A stretch of 64,000 bases of DNA from the NCBI RefSeq assembly GCF_018881715.1, contig NZ_JACVPW010000002.1, forward strand, positions 360,466 to 424,465, written 5' to 3'. This document shows positions 9,553 to 19,220 of this stretch, one piece after another (position 1 is the first letter of the stretch; every line of letters starts with the position of its first letter). The notes beneath the pieces are model-generated. The model ran no database searches and was not told where the DNA came from. It was given only the letters and a program-made list of their open reading frames with translations. The DNA comes from Polynucleobacter parvulilacunae (GTDB taxonomy: Bacteria > Pseudomonadota > Gammaproteobacteria > Burkholderiales > Burkholderiaceae). A program made the position numbers and the translations under genes.

Positions 9553-10292
9553 ACTTTTAATAAATGATAAAGGTTACGCAACATTCCCGCAGTAGCACCC
9601 CAAATAAAGCGGTTCTCATAAGGCATTGAATAAAAACGACGACCACCCTGCTCACTTTGCCACAATCTGACCTGATGGTTAGCGGGATCCAGCAAAAAAC
9701 TGAGAGGCACTTCAAATACATCAGCAACCTCAAACTCATCTAGGACATATTCTGCCTGAGCTTGAACCAATCCTACTACTGGAGTGACGCTATAGCCAGA
9801 AACTGTTAAGTACTGAGGTAGATGACCAATAATCTCCACCCGCCTAGGATCTAGTCCGATTTCTTCTTGGCTTTCGCGTAAAGCGGTGTCATTGGGACTT
9901 TGGTCTTCAGGATCCATGCGACCCCCTGGAAAACTAATTTGCCCTGCATGATCCCGTAAATGATTAGTTCTTTGCGTCAATAGCACTGATAAGCCGTCCT
10001 CTTTCAATACAAGCGGGATCAGCACTGCTGCTTTGGTGACTTTTCCTACAGCCTCGCGTTTGGCAATAATATCTGCCGCAATCACGTGACGATTTTCATC
10101 GGTAATTTCAGGTTGCCATTGTGGTGGCGACTGAAGGCGAGCCTTCAAGCCAGCAGGCTCTAAAAATTCTGCTGCAACTTTCTTTTCACCCGCACAAACC
10201 TGATGGATCGGAATCGCTTGCGCATCAAACCCCGGAGGCGCAGCAACATTAATTGCGTTGTCTTCAGGAGTGGAGTTCTTAGGCATATTCAT
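9549..10292 (-). CDS. NUDIX hydrolase, probable CoA pyrophosphatase
   Basis: A 247-residue NUDIX enzyme. The Nudix box is complete: GGRMDPEDQ followed by ALRESQEEIGL, matching G-x5-E-x7-R-E-x2-E-E-x-G. Just before it is LLTQRTNHLRDHAGQISFPGG, where the LLTxRxxxLRxHxGQxxFPGG pattern is the extra motif of CoA diphosphatases, so cleavage of CoA or its esters is the likely reaction. The N-terminal 70 residues lack a recognised domain. It overlaps the CobD-like gene by 4 bases and follows the rplS terminator. Confidence 0.9.
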   Translation of the reverse strand: MNMPKNSTPEDNAINVAAPPGFDAQAIPIHQVCAGEKKVAAEFLEPAGLKARLQSPPQWQPEITDENRHVIAADIIAKREAVGKVTKAAVLIPLVLKEDGLSVLLTQRTNHLRDHAGQISFPGGRMDPEDQSPNDTALRESQEEIGLDPRRVEIIGHLPQYLTVSGYSVTPVVGLVQAQAEYVLDEFEVADVFEVPLSFLLDPANHQVRLWQSEQGGRRFYSMPYENRFIWGATAGMLRNLYHLLKV

Positions 10293-10305
10293 ATTCTAAG
10301 GCAAC

Positions 10306-10333
10306 AAAAAAGGCGACCGAGGCCGCCTTTTTT
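10306..10333 (-). terminator. Rho-independent terminator after rplS
   Basis: The arms AAAAAAGGCG (10306-10315) and CGCCTTTTTT (10324-10333) flank an 8-base loop. It lies 16 bases beyond the rplS stop on the minus strand and separates the ribosomal operon from the NUDIX gene. Confidence 0.85.
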
Positions 10334-10348
10334 ACTTCAAGCCGGAAT

Positions 10349-10744
10349 TTACTCTGCGGCTGGAGTTGCCACTGCTACTTTACGCGCAGGAAGCTTCTCT
10401 TTAATACGTGCAGACTTACCTGAACGATCGCGCAAGTAGTACAACTTAGCACGACGTACATCACCGCGACGCTTCACTTCAACGCTAGCGATCAATGGTG
10501 AGTAAGTTTGGAATGTACGCTCTACACCTTCGCCAGATGAAATCTTGCGAACGATAAAGCTGGAATTGAGTCCGCGATTACGCTTTGCAATCACAACACC
10601 TTCAAACGCCTGAGTACGCTTACGCGCACCTTCAACAACGTTTACACCAACAACGACTGTGTCGCCAGGAGCAAAGCTTGGCAATACTTTGTTAGCACTT
10701 AAGCGAGCAATTTCTTCTTGCTCAATTTTTTCAATTAAATTCAT
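10349..10744 (-). CDS. rplS: 50S ribosomal protein L19
   Basis: A 131-residue L19, last gene of the rpsP-rimM-trmD-rplS operon. The conserved core [34 protein letters not shown] and [18 protein letters not shown] is intact. The C-terminus is extended by roughly 15 residues of Lys/Ala-rich sequence ([19 protein letters not shown]) relative to the E. coli protein. L19 sits at the 30S-50S interface. A 136-base untranslated gap separates it from trmD. Confidence 0.98.
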   Translation of the reverse strand: MNLIEKIEQEEIARLSANKVLPSFAPGDTVVVGVNVVEGARKRTQAFEGVVIAKRNRGLNSSFIVRKISSGEGVERTFQTYSPLIASVEVKRRGDVRRAKLYYLRDRSGKSARIKEKLPARKVAVATPAAE

Positions 10745-10880
10745 TTTTAATCCTTAAACATCGTATTAGCGTTTAATCCCGAGATATAAATCAACGGACC
10801 TAATAGAGGATGCAGTTAAAACAATTTCACTAAACCAAAAACCAAACCACCTATTCACTACTGCACACTACTGAAAGTAC

Positions 10881-11627
10881 TTACAGAGAGCGAAGAAATT
10901 GTTCATCTTCTCGGGTTAGTAACCCTTTGGCTCTGGCCGATTCAATTAAGTCCGACCTTAACCTGAACGTCAGCTCTAAAGACTTCTGCCGACGCCAATC
11001 CGCTATTTTAGCGTGATGTCCGCCTAAAAGCACGTCTGGGACAGATAAATTTTCATATATTTCAGGGCGAGTGTAGTGTGGGTAGTCCAAAAGACCGTTC
11101 ATAAAGCTATCCTGGGCAGCGGATTCGCCATCCCCAAGAGCCCCTGGAATGAGCCTAATTACCGCATCCATCATTGCCATGGCAGGGATTTCACCTCCAG
11201 AAAGCACAAAATCCCCAATAGAGAGCTGCAAATCCACGTTTCGGTCAACAAAACGCTGGTCTATAGCCTCATATCGACCACATATAAAACTTAAATTACC
11301 GTAACTGAGGATATCTGTCGCTATCTTCTGAGAAAAACGCTCACCTTGGGGTGCCAATAGGCAAATTGGACCACTTTTAACGCCTGCAGCTTGGTGAGAC
11401 GCCTTAATTCCAGCAACTGCGTCCTCCAATGGTTTGGCCATCATGACCATTCCGGGGCCGCCGCCGTAAGCACGGTCATCTACCGTTTTACGAGGATCCA
11501 AGCAAAAGTCTCGGGGATTCCAAAGATGGACGCTAGCTAGGGATTGTTCACATGCCCGTCCAGTAACGCCCCACTTTGTTAAAGCAGAGAACATTTCCGG
11601 AAACAAGGTCACAACATCAAAGCGCAT
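10881..11627 (-). CDS. trmD: tRNA (guanine-N1)-methyltransferase TrmD
   Basis: A 248-residue SPOUT-class enzyme that makes m1G37 in tRNAs reading CNN/CGG-type codons and so prevents +1 frameshifting. The start MRFDVVTLFPEMF is typical. The deep trefoil-knot segments appear as ICGRYEAIDQRFVD and LSIGDFVLSGGE, and the catalytic Asp region as LLDYPHYTRPE. It stands between rimM (44 bases upstream) and rplS in the usual operon order. Confidence 0.98.
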   Translation of the reverse strand: MRFDVVTLFPEMFSALTKWGVTGRACEQSLASVHLWNPRDFCLDPRKTVDDRAYGGGPGMVMMAKPLEDAVAGIKASHQAAGVKSGPICLLAPQGERFSQKIATDILSYGNLSFICGRYEAIDQRFVDRNVDLQLSIGDFVLSGGEIPAMAMMDAVIRLIPGALGDGESAAQDSFMNGLLDYPHYTRPEIYENLSVPDVLLGGHHAKIADWRRQKSLELTFRLRSDLIESARAKGLLTREDEQFLRSL

Positions 11628-11671
11628 ATCAGTAGTAATTTTTAAACTTGGTCTAACGATCGCATTCGCTC

Positions 11672-12238
11672 TTATTGCCAGTCAGACTGCCAATCAAGCG
11701 TAATCGTTTTATTTGGTAAGTCGACGTTTTGCACCACCTCTTTAACAAACGGCACCAAATATTGACTTGTCTTTGTTGTCGCATCACCAATCGCGATAAC
11801 ACCATGAGCACCGTTCTCAGTAACCTCAATTACTTCGCCAAGCACTTCACCTTGCAAATTGATTGCATTGCATCCGATAAGATCTACCCAGTAGTACGAA
11901 TCACTTTCCGCTTTAGGAAAAGCATCACGCGCCACTAAGATACGCGACCCTTTTAAAGCCAGCGCTTGATCACGATCACTCACGCCCTCTAACGCCATCA
12001 CGACATTACCGCTATGCATCTTGGCGCTTTTAACTTTGTACTGAGCCAGAGAAGCTTGCTCTGCAGATGCAGAAACGCCTGCATCCCTACGCGGGATCAG
12101 AGATAACCAAACAGACTTAGAAGAGAGAAGTGCTACAGGTTCGGGTGAGTGAGGTCTAACCTTCACTTGCCCCTGCAAACCTTGCGCCTCAGAGATGGCG
12201 CCAAGTTCAATTAATTCATCTAGGGAAGGCGTACTCAT
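11672..12238 (-). CDS. rimM: Ribosome maturation factor RimM
   Basis: A 188-residue 16S rRNA processing protein that binds S19 and helps assemble the 30S head. It has the N-terminal RimM barrel (LGAISEAQGLQGQVKVRPHS) and the C-terminal PRC-barrel (YYWVDLIGCNAINLQGEVLGEV, in two parts), ending with LPNKTITLDWQSDW. It lies in the standard rpsP-rimM-trmD-rplS order. A hairpin lies between rpsP and this gene. Confidence 0.97.
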   Translation of the reverse strand: MSTPSLDELIELGAISEAQGLQGQVKVRPHSPEPVALLSSKSVWLSLIPRRDAGVSASAEQASLAQYKVKSAKMHSGNVVMALEGVSDRDQALALKGSRILVARDAFPKAESDSYYWVDLIGCNAINLQGEVLGEVIEVTENGAHGVIAIGDATTKTSQYLVPFVKEVVQNVDLPNKTITLDWQSDWQ

Positions 12239-12287
12239 TTGTAAGACACCTTATTTTCCCAAGATAGAACTACTAAAAATTCTGTCA

Positions 12288-12320
12288 CTAAATACCTCAT
12301 CCGATCGATGAAGTATTTAG
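12288..12320 (-). promoter_or_regulatory. Hairpin between rpsP and rimM, possible attenuator or processing site
   Basis: CTAAATACCTCAT (12288-12300) and ATGAAGTATTTAG (12308-12320) pair in 12 of 13 positions around a 7-base loop. On the minus strand a short T-run follows after about ten bases, so partial termination or RNA processing is possible. It lies in the 92-base gap between rpsP and rimM. Confidence 0.5.
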
Positions 12321-12330
12321 CAGTCGAATA

Positions 12331-12576
12331 TTAAACAGCTGGATTGTTTTTGATCAAACGAACTACTGTTGGGGAGATTTGCGCGCCAACACCAGTCCAG
12401 TAAGTCAAACGATCTTGAGCAATACGCATTGCTTGCTCAGTCGCGGCTGCTTGTGGATTGAAGTAACCAATACGCTCGATAAAGTTCGAGTCACGACGGT
12501 TGCGTTTATCAGTAGCAACGATGCTGTAAAAAGGGCGCTTCTTAGAACCGCCGCGTGCCAGTCGAATGACGACCAT
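12331..12576 (-). CDS. rpsP: 30S ribosomal protein S16
   Basis: An 81-residue S16, first gene of the operon that continues with rimM, trmD and rplS. The sequence [21 protein letters not shown]... is the canonical N-terminus, and RIGYFNP is the conserved centre. S16 is an early-assembly protein of the 30S body. The gene is divergent from the META-domain lipoprotein gene, and the 224 bases between them must hold both promoters. Confidence 0.98.
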
Positions 12577-12800
12577 ACTTATTCCTTAAAATCTAAAATG
12601 AAAACAGGTTGATTACAACCCAATGAAATTTCTACAAAAAACCTTGGGCTCCAGCTCACCAAATAAAGATACGGTAGAGCGGAAAACCTCATATTCTAGA
12701 CGAAAACCCCTACTTCTTCCACCTATTTAAGCAGACAAGACAGTAGAATAGATCACAAGCTATAGTAAAAAATACATTAAAAACAATAACTTAGACAAAT

Positions 12801-13325
12801 ATGACCGCTAAATCCAGTCTTTCAGGCCACACTAGAAGCCCCTTAAATAGACTTTTTCTGACGCTTTCTTGCCTGAGTCTTGGACTTTTAGTCGGCTGCG
12901 CTAGTGTAATTCCTCCGTGTGGAGCCAAAATCAGCCCACCAAGCAGTGAACTCAAAAATACCAAATGGGAGCTCACCCGCTGGAACCTACCCCCTAATAC
13001 CAATGGTGAGGTGCGCACTCGCCAGATTCCCCAAGGCGACGCGAGCAACCCTATCCAAATCATTTTTGATGCCAATGGGCAACGTATCAGCGGCTCAACT
13101 GGATGCAATCGCTTTACTGCAACGCTGGATGAGGATGCTCGCGGTTTTTCACTCAAGCAAATCGCCAGCACCAAAATGGCTTGCAGCCCACAGCGCATGG
13201 AATTGGAGAATGATTTTCTCTATGAGTTAAACGACTATCGCAGCATCGTACGTAACGGCGATCAATTGCTCATGATTGGCACCGATCGCGAAGTGCTCAG
13301 CTTTACCCAAAAACAAAATAAATAA
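12801..13325 (+). CDS. META-domain lipoprotein
   Basis: A 174-residue protein with a lipoprotein signal: a basic start, a hydrophobic core LFLTLSCLSLGLLVGC and a lipobox ending at the cysteine, so it is probably anchored in the envelope. The mature part carries the META fold, seen in LKNTKWELTRW, IQIIFDANGQRISGSTGCNRFTA and the later ASTKMACSPQRMELENDF. META proteins such as HslJ are linked to heat-shock and novobiocin tolerance, but no exact role can be assigned. Two cysteines follow the lipobox pattern in the domain (TGCNRF and MACSPQ), as in relatives. Confidence 0.85.
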   Translation: MTAKSSLSGHTRSPLNRLFLTLSCLSLGLLVGCASVIPPCGAKISPPSSELKNTKWELTRWNLPPNTNGEVRTRQIPQGDASNPIQIIFDANGQRISGSTGCNRFTATLDEDARGFSLKQIASTKMACSPQRMELENDFLYELNDYRSIVRNGDQLLMIGTDREVLSFTQKQNK

Positions 13326-13371
13326 ATATCGTTAAGATTAAATAAGCATCGGCAACTCTACAGAAATTCTT

Positions 13372-13818
13372 ATGAAAAAATCCAAATTTCTTTTTTGCGC
13401 ACTCGGGTTCATTTTCCCTGGCAGCGGACTCAATTGCTTTTACCTCCAAGGTCTCAAATCTTTTTGGGCATGGGTTCAGTTGTTTGCCTTGATTGGTGGA
13501 GTAGCAGGTTGGCTCATTCTGAAAGACGCTCACTTTCATTCAGCACCAGGATGGGTGCTGGTTACATTTGGCTTTATTGCAATTGAAGCAAGCTGGTTGA
13601 CTACTATCGCCTTTGGCCTGCGCCTTGATGAAAAGTGGGATGCCCAATTTAATCCTGGCATCGAAGAACACCGCCGCAGCCGCTCTGGCTGGCCAGTGAT
13701 CTTGACAGTAATTTTCTCTTTAGTCTTTGGCGCTGGCGTGATGATGACTTTTTTAGCAGTCTCATTTGAGCAATTCTTTATTTCTCAAATTCATGAAGCA
13801 AAAAAGCTATCTCAGTAA
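13372..13818 (+). CDS. Uncharacterised small membrane protein
   Basis: A 148-residue protein with about four membrane segments: residues 6-24, 29-48, 58-80 and 102-130. I do not recognise a family beyond a loose likeness to small TM2-type proteins (the start has FIFPGSGLNCFYLQGLKSFWAW). It lies 46 bases after the META lipoprotein on the same strand and may be cotranscribed. Its stop codon lies inside the first of two tandem terminators. Confidence 0.75.
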   Translation: MKKSKFLFCALGFIFPGSGLNCFYLQGLKSFWAWVQLFALIGGVAGWLILKDAHFHSAPGWVLVTFGFIAIEASWLTTIAFGLRLDEKWDAQFNPGIEEHRRSRSGWPVILTVIFSLVFGAGVMMTFLAVSFEQFFISQIHEAKKLSQ

Positions 13819-13834
13819 TTGCAGATAGCTTTTT
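13801..13834 (+). terminator. Rho-independent terminator overlapping the end of the membrane protein gene
   Basis: The arms AAAAAGCTATCT (13801-13812) and AGATAGCTTTTT (13823-13834) pair perfectly around 10 bases that include the stop codon. Confidence 0.85.
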
Positions 13835-13844
13835 ATTACAAGAG

Positions 13845-13867
13845 CCGCTCTTTGGAGCGGTTTTTTT
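13845..13867. terminator. Second terminator, between convergent genes
   Basis: CCGCTC-TTTG-GAGCGG followed by seven T. It lies between the plus-strand membrane protein and the minus-strand acyl-CoA dehydrogenase, and backs up the terminator just before it. Confidence 0.85.
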
Positions 13868-13886
13868 ATTCTTTTTTTAAGTCTCT

Positions 13887-15674
13887 TTAGAACTGCTCTA
13901 CTTGTAAAGCATTTGTAGAGTGGCCACTTTCAACAATCGATGTAGCCAAGGCTTGTGCTTGAGGCATGAGATTCTCCGCAAAGAAACGCGCTGTAGCAAT
14001 CTTGGCATCATAGAACTTTGGATCAGCATCGCGCAAGCGTTCTGCCGCTAAAAGCGCCCTCGCCATTTGCCAACCACCCAATACGAGACCTGACAAACGC
14101 AGATAAGCAAAACTGCCTGCGTAGACTGCTTTGATATCGGTCTTCGCATTTGCCACCACATAAGCAACCGCTTGCTCAAATGCAGCACGTGCCAATGTGA
14201 GTTGCTTGAGTACCGCTTTAGCATCATTACTACCACTTGCAGCCAAATCTTTTTCGGTAGCAGCTATGCGTTGTGAAAGCTCCTTTGCAATAGCGCCACC
14301 ATCACGAACTGTTTTTCTTCCAACCAAGTCATTCGCCTGAATCGCAGTAGTACCTTCATAAATCGTCAAGATACGTGCATCACGGTAATGCTGAGCAGCG
14401 CCAGTCTCTTCAATAAAGCCCATGCCGCCGTGCACTTGAACACCCAAGCTAGCAACTTCAATCGACATCTCTGTAGAGAAGCCTTTGACGATTGGTACCA
14501 AAAACTCATAAATCGCTTGATTGGCTTTGCGCACTGCTTCATCAGGTGCGGCGTGCTGCGCATCATAGGCAGAGGCGGCATAGTAAGCCAGCGCACGTGA
14601 AGCTTCTGTGTAGGAACGCATCGTCATCAACATGCGCTTCACATCCGGCTGATGAATAATCGCCACGGGGCCAGGAGACCCAGCTAAGTCACGGCTTTGC
14701 ACGCGATCTTTAGCGTATTGAACCGCCTTTTGATAAGCACGCTCTGCTACAGCTACACCTTGCATACCCACCGCAAAGCGCGCCGCATTCATCATCACGA
14801 ACATGTATTCAAGTCCGCGATTTTCTTCGCCAACTAGGTAGCCGACTGCGCCGCCATGATCGCCAAACTGCAGAACCGCTGTTGGACTCGCTTTAATACC
14901 GAGCTTATGTTCGATCGAAACGCAATGTACATCGTTACGTTCGCCCAATGAACCATCTTTGTTCACCATGAACTTCGGCACAACAAATAATGAAATACCC
15001 TTCACGCCCTCTGGCGCATCAGGTGTTCTTGCCAACACTAAATGGATAATATTCTTAGCCATATCGTGCTCACCATAGGTGATGTAAATTTTGGTTCCGA
15101 AAATCTTGTAGGTGCCATCACCCTGCGGCACGGCGCGTGAGCGAACCATCGATAAATCAGAACCTGCTTGTGGCTCTGTCAGGTTCATGGTGCCCGTCCA
15201 CTCACCAGAAATCATCTTCGGAACATATTGTTCTTGAAGTTCTGGACTAGCAGCAGTCAATAAGGCCTCAATCGCGCCATCAGTAAGCAATGGGCAAAGC
15301 GCAAAAGAAAGATTTGCTGCATTCACCATCTCTAAACAGGCAGTGGATATTAACTTTGGTAGACCTTGACCACCAAACTCCGCCGGATGAATTACACCCT
15401 GCCATCCTGCAGCAGCGTATTGTTCAAATGCATTCTTGAAACCCGGAGTGGTTGTCACTACACCATCTTTTAAGGAGCTTGGATTTTGATCACCAACCCA
15501 ATTAAGTGGGGCAACAACATCTTGATTAAATTTGGCAGACTCTTCCAAAATCGCTGGCGCTAGATCAACATCTGCACCGGCCTCTGCATAAGAAGGATAG
15601 GCAACAACATCCGATAGCCCAGCCAGCTCATTCATCACAAACAACATATCTTTCACTGGGGCTACGTATGGCAT
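13887..15674 (-). CDS. Acyl-CoA dehydrogenase, large (C-terminal extended) type
   Basis: A 595-residue FAD-dependent acyl-CoA dehydrogenase that makes the trans-2-enoyl-CoA in beta-oxidation and passes electrons to ETF. The middle domain has MNLTEPQAGSDLSMVRSRA, which binds FAD, and the C-terminal helical domain has QVHGGMGFIEETGAAQHYRD followed by ILTIYEGTTAIQANDLVGRK. That segment supplies the glutamate base. The extra C-terminal domain of about 120 residues marks the long class (DmdC/FadE5-like). It is the last gene of the etfB-etfA-dehydrogenase cluster, which fits its electron acceptor. Confidence 0.93.
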   Translation of the reverse strand: MPYVAPVKDMLFVMNELAGLSDVVAYPSYAEAGADVDLAPAILEESAKFNQDVVAPLNWVGDQNPSSLKDGVVTTTPGFKNAFEQYAAAGWQGVIHPAEFGGQGLPKLISTACLEMVNAANLSFALCPLLTDGAIEALLTAASPELQEQYVPKMISGEWTGTMNLTEPQAGSDLSMVRSRAVPQGDGTYKIFGTKIYITYGEHDMAKNIIHLVLARTPDAPEGVKGISLFVVPKFMVNKDGSLGERNDVHCVSIEHKLGIKASPTAVLQFGDHGGAVGYLVGEENRGLEYMFVMMNAARFAVGMQGVAVAERAYQKAVQYAKDRVQSRDLAGSPGPVAIIHQPDVKRMLMTMRSYTEASRALAYYAASAYDAQHAAPDEAVRKANQAIYEFLVPIVKGFSTEMSIEVASLGVQVHGGMGFIEETGAAQHYRDARILTIYEGTTAIQANDLVGRKTVRDGGAIAKELSQRIAATEKDLAASGSNDAKAVLKQLTLARAAFEQAVAYVVANAKTDIKAVYAGSFAYLRLSGLVLGGWQMARALLAAERLRDADPKFYDAKIATARFFAENLMPQAQALATSIVESGHSTNALQVEQF

Positions 15675-15730
15675 TACAACTCCTCTTTATACAGTTTGAT
15701 GCTTAATTAATCTTTAACTTCAATGTCAGC

Positions 15731-16666
15731 TCAACCAAGTGCCTTTGTTAACTCCGGCACAGCAGTATTTAAATCTGCTACTAGACCATAGTCAGCCACA
15801 CCAAAGATTGGCGCCTCTGGATCTTTATTGATTGCCACGATGACCTTGGAATCCTTCATGCCAGCCAAATGCTGGATGGCGCCTGAGATACCAACAGCGA
15901 TATAAAGCTGTGGAGCCACAATCTTACCGGTCTGACCAACCTGGTAGTCATTCGGTACATAACCCGCATCAACAGCAGCACGGGATGCACCCAAAGCAGC
16001 ACCGAGCTTATCAGCCAAAGGTGTAATGAGTTCTTGATACTTCTCGCCTGAGCCCAAACCACGGCCACCAGAAACAATGATCTTGGCAGCAGTTAACTCT
16101 GGGCGATCAGACTTAGTCAGTTCACGACCAACAAAAGAAGATTGGGCCTTACTATCTGCAGCAGCTGCCTTTTCAACAGCAGCTGAACCACCAGTAGCAG
16201 CCACAGGATCAAAACCAGTGGTACGTACAGTGATGACTTTGATTGGATCAGCACTTTGCACAGTGGCAATGGCATTACCTGCATAGATTGGACGCTCAAA
16301 AGTATCTGCACTAACTACTTTAGTAATGTCAGATAACTGCGCTACATCCAACTTGGCAGCAACGCGTGGTAATACATTCTTGCCATTGGCAGTTGCAGGA
16401 GCGAGGATATGACTGTAATTGTTTGCAATAGAGAGAATTTGCGCAGCCAAAGGCTCAGCCAATTGATCAGCCAAATTAGCTGCATCTATTTGAATCACTT
16501 TGCGTACACCAGCAATTTGAGCTGCGGCAGCTACAGCAGCATCAGCACCGCTACCAGCAACGAGTACATCCACCTCAGGGGAGCACTGCAAAGCAGCCGC
16601 TACCGCATTAAGGGTTGCGGCCTTTAATGATTGATTATCGTGTTCAGCAATAACTAGTGCGGCCAT
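15731..16666 (-). CDS. etfA: Electron transfer flavoprotein alpha subunit
   Basis: A 311-residue ETF alpha subunit. The C-terminal FAD domain is clear: [36 protein letters not shown] and [19 protein letters not shown] are the three FAD contacts, and [20 protein letters not shown] is the closing segment. With EtfB it carries electrons from acyl-CoA dehydrogenases to the quinone pool through ETF:ubiquinone oxidoreductase. Its ATG follows the etfB stop with no gap. Confidence 0.97.
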   Translation of the reverse strand: MAALVIAEHDNQSLKAATLNAVAAALQCSPEVDVLVAGSGADAAVAAAAQIAGVRKVIQIDAANLADQLAEPLAAQILSIANNYSHILAPATANGKNVLPRVAAKLDVAQLSDITKVVSADTFERPIYAGNAIATVQSADPIKVITVRTTGFDPVAATGGSAAVEKAAAADSKAQSSFVGRELTKSDRPELTAAKIIVSGGRGLGSGEKYQELITPLADKLGAALGASRAAVDAGYVPNDYQVGQTGKIVAPQLYIAVGISGAIQHLAGMKDSKVIVAINKDPEAPIFGVADYGLVADLNTAVPELTKALG

Positions 16667-17416
16667 TTAGATCACCTTCGCTTCATTTTTGAGTTTATCT
16701 ACAAGGGCTGCTATATCAGCAACCATTACGCCAGCAGAACGCTTAGGCGGCTCTTCTACTTTGAGTGTTTTGAGACGTGGAGCAATATCCACACCCAAGT
16801 CTTCGGGCTTCACGATATCAATCGTCTTTTTCTTAGCCTTCATGATGTTGGGCAAAGTCACATAACGCGGTTCATTTAAACGCAAATCTGTAGTAATGAC
16901 TGCAGGCAATGTGAGGGCAATGGTTTCTAAACCGCCATCCACTTCGCGGGTCACAGTAGCCTTGCCATCTGCAACCACTACTTTAGAGGCAAAGGTTGCT
17001 TGCGGGATATCCAAGAGGCTGGCCAACATTTGACCAGTTTGATTGCTATCGTCGTCAATGGCTTGCTTACCCAGAATGATGATTTGGGCCTGCTCTTTAT
17101 CAGACAGTGCTTTGAGAATCTTAGCAACTGCTAGAGGTTGCAGCTCAGTATCGGTCTCAACCAGGATTGCGCGATCAGCGCCAATCGCTAATGCAGTGCG
17201 GAGTGTTTCTTGACACTGGGTAGCGCCGGCAGTAACCACTACCACCTCAGTTGCAACACCTGCTTCTTTTAAACGCACCGCTTCTTCAACAGCGATTTCG
17301 TCAAAGGGATTCATACTCATTTTGACGTTGGCTAAATCCACACCAGAGTTATCTGATTTCACCCGAATTTTGACGTTGTAATCAACAACGCGTTTTACAG
17401 CTACTAAGATTTTCAT
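16667..17416 (-). CDS. etfB: Electron transfer flavoprotein beta subunit
   Basis: A 249-residue ETF beta subunit, starting [20 protein letters not shown]. Conserved stretches include [51 protein letters not shown] and [17 protein letters not shown]. The beta subunit binds AMP and shapes the dehydrogenase docking loop. It leads the etfB-etfA-dehydrogenase cluster and lies 87 bases from the acyl-CoA ligase gene. Confidence 0.97.
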   Translation of the reverse strand: MKILVAVKRVVDYNVKIRVKSDNSGVDLANVKMSMNPFDEIAVEEAVRLKEAGVATEVVVVTAGATQCQETLRTALAIGADRAILVETDTELQPLAVAKILKALSDKEQAQIIILGKQAIDDDSNQTGQMLASLLDIPQATFASKVVVADGKATVTREVDGGLETIALTLPAVITTDLRLNEPRYVTLPNIMKAKKKTIDIVKPEDLGVDIAPRLKTLKVEEPPKRSAGVMVADIAALVDKLKNEAKVI

Positions 17417-17503
17417 CCTAAAAACCTCTCTAATATGTATATATCAAGGATAAACCCTCAATAAAAAGCACGATCGTTTTATTTTACCTGAATATTTGCT
17501 AAA

Positions 17504-19156
17504 TTAGACATCAATAGCGGTAGCGGATCCAGCCTGCTTGCGCAGCTCAAACTTCTGAATCTTGCCAGTGGAGGTCTTAGGTAGCTCACAGAACACAATC
17601 GCCCTAGGAACCTTAAAGCCGGCTAAATGCTGTTTGCAATGGGCAATGATTTCCTCAGGAGTTACCTCTGAGCCTGGCTTAATTTCCAGGAAGGCACAAG
17701 GGGTTTCGCCCCATTTTGGATCTGGCTTAGCAACAACTGCGGCAGCGTTCACCGCTGGGTGACGATAAAGCACATCCTCCACTTCTACTGAGGAGATATT
17801 CTCGCCGCCAGAAATAATGATGTCTTTACTACGGTCTTTCATCTTTACATAGCCATCAGGGTTCATTACAGCCAAGTCCCCTGAATGGAACCAGCCACCC
17901 TCAAAAGCCTCTTGCGTTGCTTTTTCATTCTTCAGGTAACCCTTCATGGCGATATTGCCCTTGAACATAATTTCGCCCATGGTTTCGCCATCCGCTGGAA
18001 CTGGCTTCATTGTTTCTGGATCCAGAACCGCGATTGCTTGTTGCATGTGATAACGCACACCTTGACGAGCATTCAATCTAGCACGCTCACCAATATCTAA
18101 ATCATTCCATTCATCTTGCTTGACGCATACAGACGCTGGACCATACACCTCAGTCAATCCATAAACGTGCGTTAAGTCAAAGCCCAACTTTTCCATGCCT
18201 TCAATAATGGATGCAGGTGGCGCAGCACCAGCAATCAAGCCTTTCACGCCCGCAGGAACACCAGCCTTTAATTCGCCTGATGCATTGACTAAAAGGTTAT
18301 GGACGATTGGAGCAGCACAATAGTGGGTAACGCCGTGCTCTTTAATTGCCGCAAAAATATGCTGTGCATCAACTCGACGCAAGCACACATTCACGCCAGC
18401 ACGGGCAGCAATCGTCCATGGGAAGCACCAGCCATTGCAATGGAACATTGGCAGAGTCCAAAGATATACCGGATGCTTATTAATATCCCAGTCCAACACA
18501 TTTGAAACCGCATTAATTGCAGCACCACGGTGGTGATATACAACTCCTTTTGGATTACCAGTGGTACCAGAGGTGTAGTTCAAGCAAATCGCTTGCCATT
18601 CATCTGCGGGTACTTGCCATGCAAAATTAGGATCGCCTTCGGAAAGCAACTTCTCATAAGTTAACTTGCCCAACTTTTCACCAGGCACCTCAAACTCTTT
18701 TTCCTCAACATCCACCACCAAGAAATCACGGCCAGATTCTTTCTTGGCAATCTCAAGCGCTTTTTTCATTACCGCTGAAAACTCTGGATCAATGATGACT
18801 ACTTTGGCCTCACCGTGATTGAGCATAAATGCGATTGACTCAGCATCTAAGCGGGTGTTCAGGGCGTTTAATACCGCACCTGACATTGGGATGCCAAAGT
18901 GGGCCTCTACCATTGGAGGTGTATTTGGCAACATCACCGCTACCGTATCACCCAAGCCAATGCCGTGTTTCTGCAAGGCGCTAGCCAGACGGCGGCAGCG
19001 CTCATAGGTTTGTTTCCAGGTTTGGCGTAACTTCCCATGAATGACGGCAGTCTTATTGGGATAAATTTGCGCCGAGCGCTCTAAAAATAATAGCGGGGTA
19101 ATGGGGGTGTAGTTGGCTGGATTACGATCCAAGCCTTGTTCATAAATATTTGCCAT
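17504..19156 (-). CDS. Fatty acyl-CoA ligase (AMP-binding, AlkK-like)
   Basis: An AMP-forming acyl-CoA synthetase of about 550 residues that activates fatty acids for the oxidation genes beside it. The ATP signature YTSGTTGNPKGVVYHHRGA is intact, as are HVYGLTEVYGPA, the motif FHSGDLAVMNPDGYVKMKDR and the lysine-bearing end GKIQKFELRKQA. The pattern is closest to medium-chain ligases of the AlkK type; chain length cannot be fixed. The ATG at 19156 is chosen over a TTG six bases upstream. An array of seven heptamers begins about ten bases before the start codon, in the place where a ribosome site is expected. Confidence 0.92.
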   Translation of the reverse strand: MANIYEQGLDRNPANYTPITPLLFLERSAQIYPNKTAVIHGKLRQTWKQTYERCRRLASALQKHGIGLGDTVAVMLPNTPPMVEAHFGIPMSGAVLNALNTRLDAESIAFMLNHGEAKVVIIDPEFSAVMKKALEIAKKESGRDFLVVDVEEKEFEVPGEKLGKLTYEKLLSEGDPNFAWQVPADEWQAICLNYTSGTTGNPKGVVYHHRGAAINAVSNVLDWDINKHPVYLWTLPMFHCNGWCFPWTIAARAGVNVCLRRVDAQHIFAAIKEHGVTHYCAAPIVHNLLVNASGELKAGVPAGVKGLIAGAAPPASIIEGMEKLGFDLTHVYGLTEVYGPASVCVKQDEWNDLDIGERARLNARQGVRYHMQQAIAVLDPETMKPVPADGETMGEIMFKGNIAMKGYLKNEKATQEAFEGGWFHSGDLAVMNPDGYVKMKDRSKDIIISGGENISSVEVEDVLYRHPAVNAAAVVAKPDPKWGETPCAFLEIKPGSEVTPEEIIAHCKQHLAGFKVPRAIVFCELPKTSTGKIQKFELRKQAGSATAIDV

Positions 19157-19166
19157 CTTCAACTTT

Positions 19167-19215
19167 CGATTTCCGATTTTCGATTTCTGATTTCTGATTT
19201 CTGATTTCTGATTTA
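19167..19215. repeat. Seven-copy heptamer repeat (Y-GATTTH)
   Basis: Seven consecutive 7-base units read CGATTTC, CGATTTT, CGATTTC-like and then four near-identical TGATTTC/TGATTTA copies. They fill nearly all of the 64-base gap between the acyl-CoA ligase start and the deacetylase-family stop, so on the minus strand they form the leader of the ligase mRNA. Confidence 0.85.
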
Positions 19216-19220
19216 CTAAA

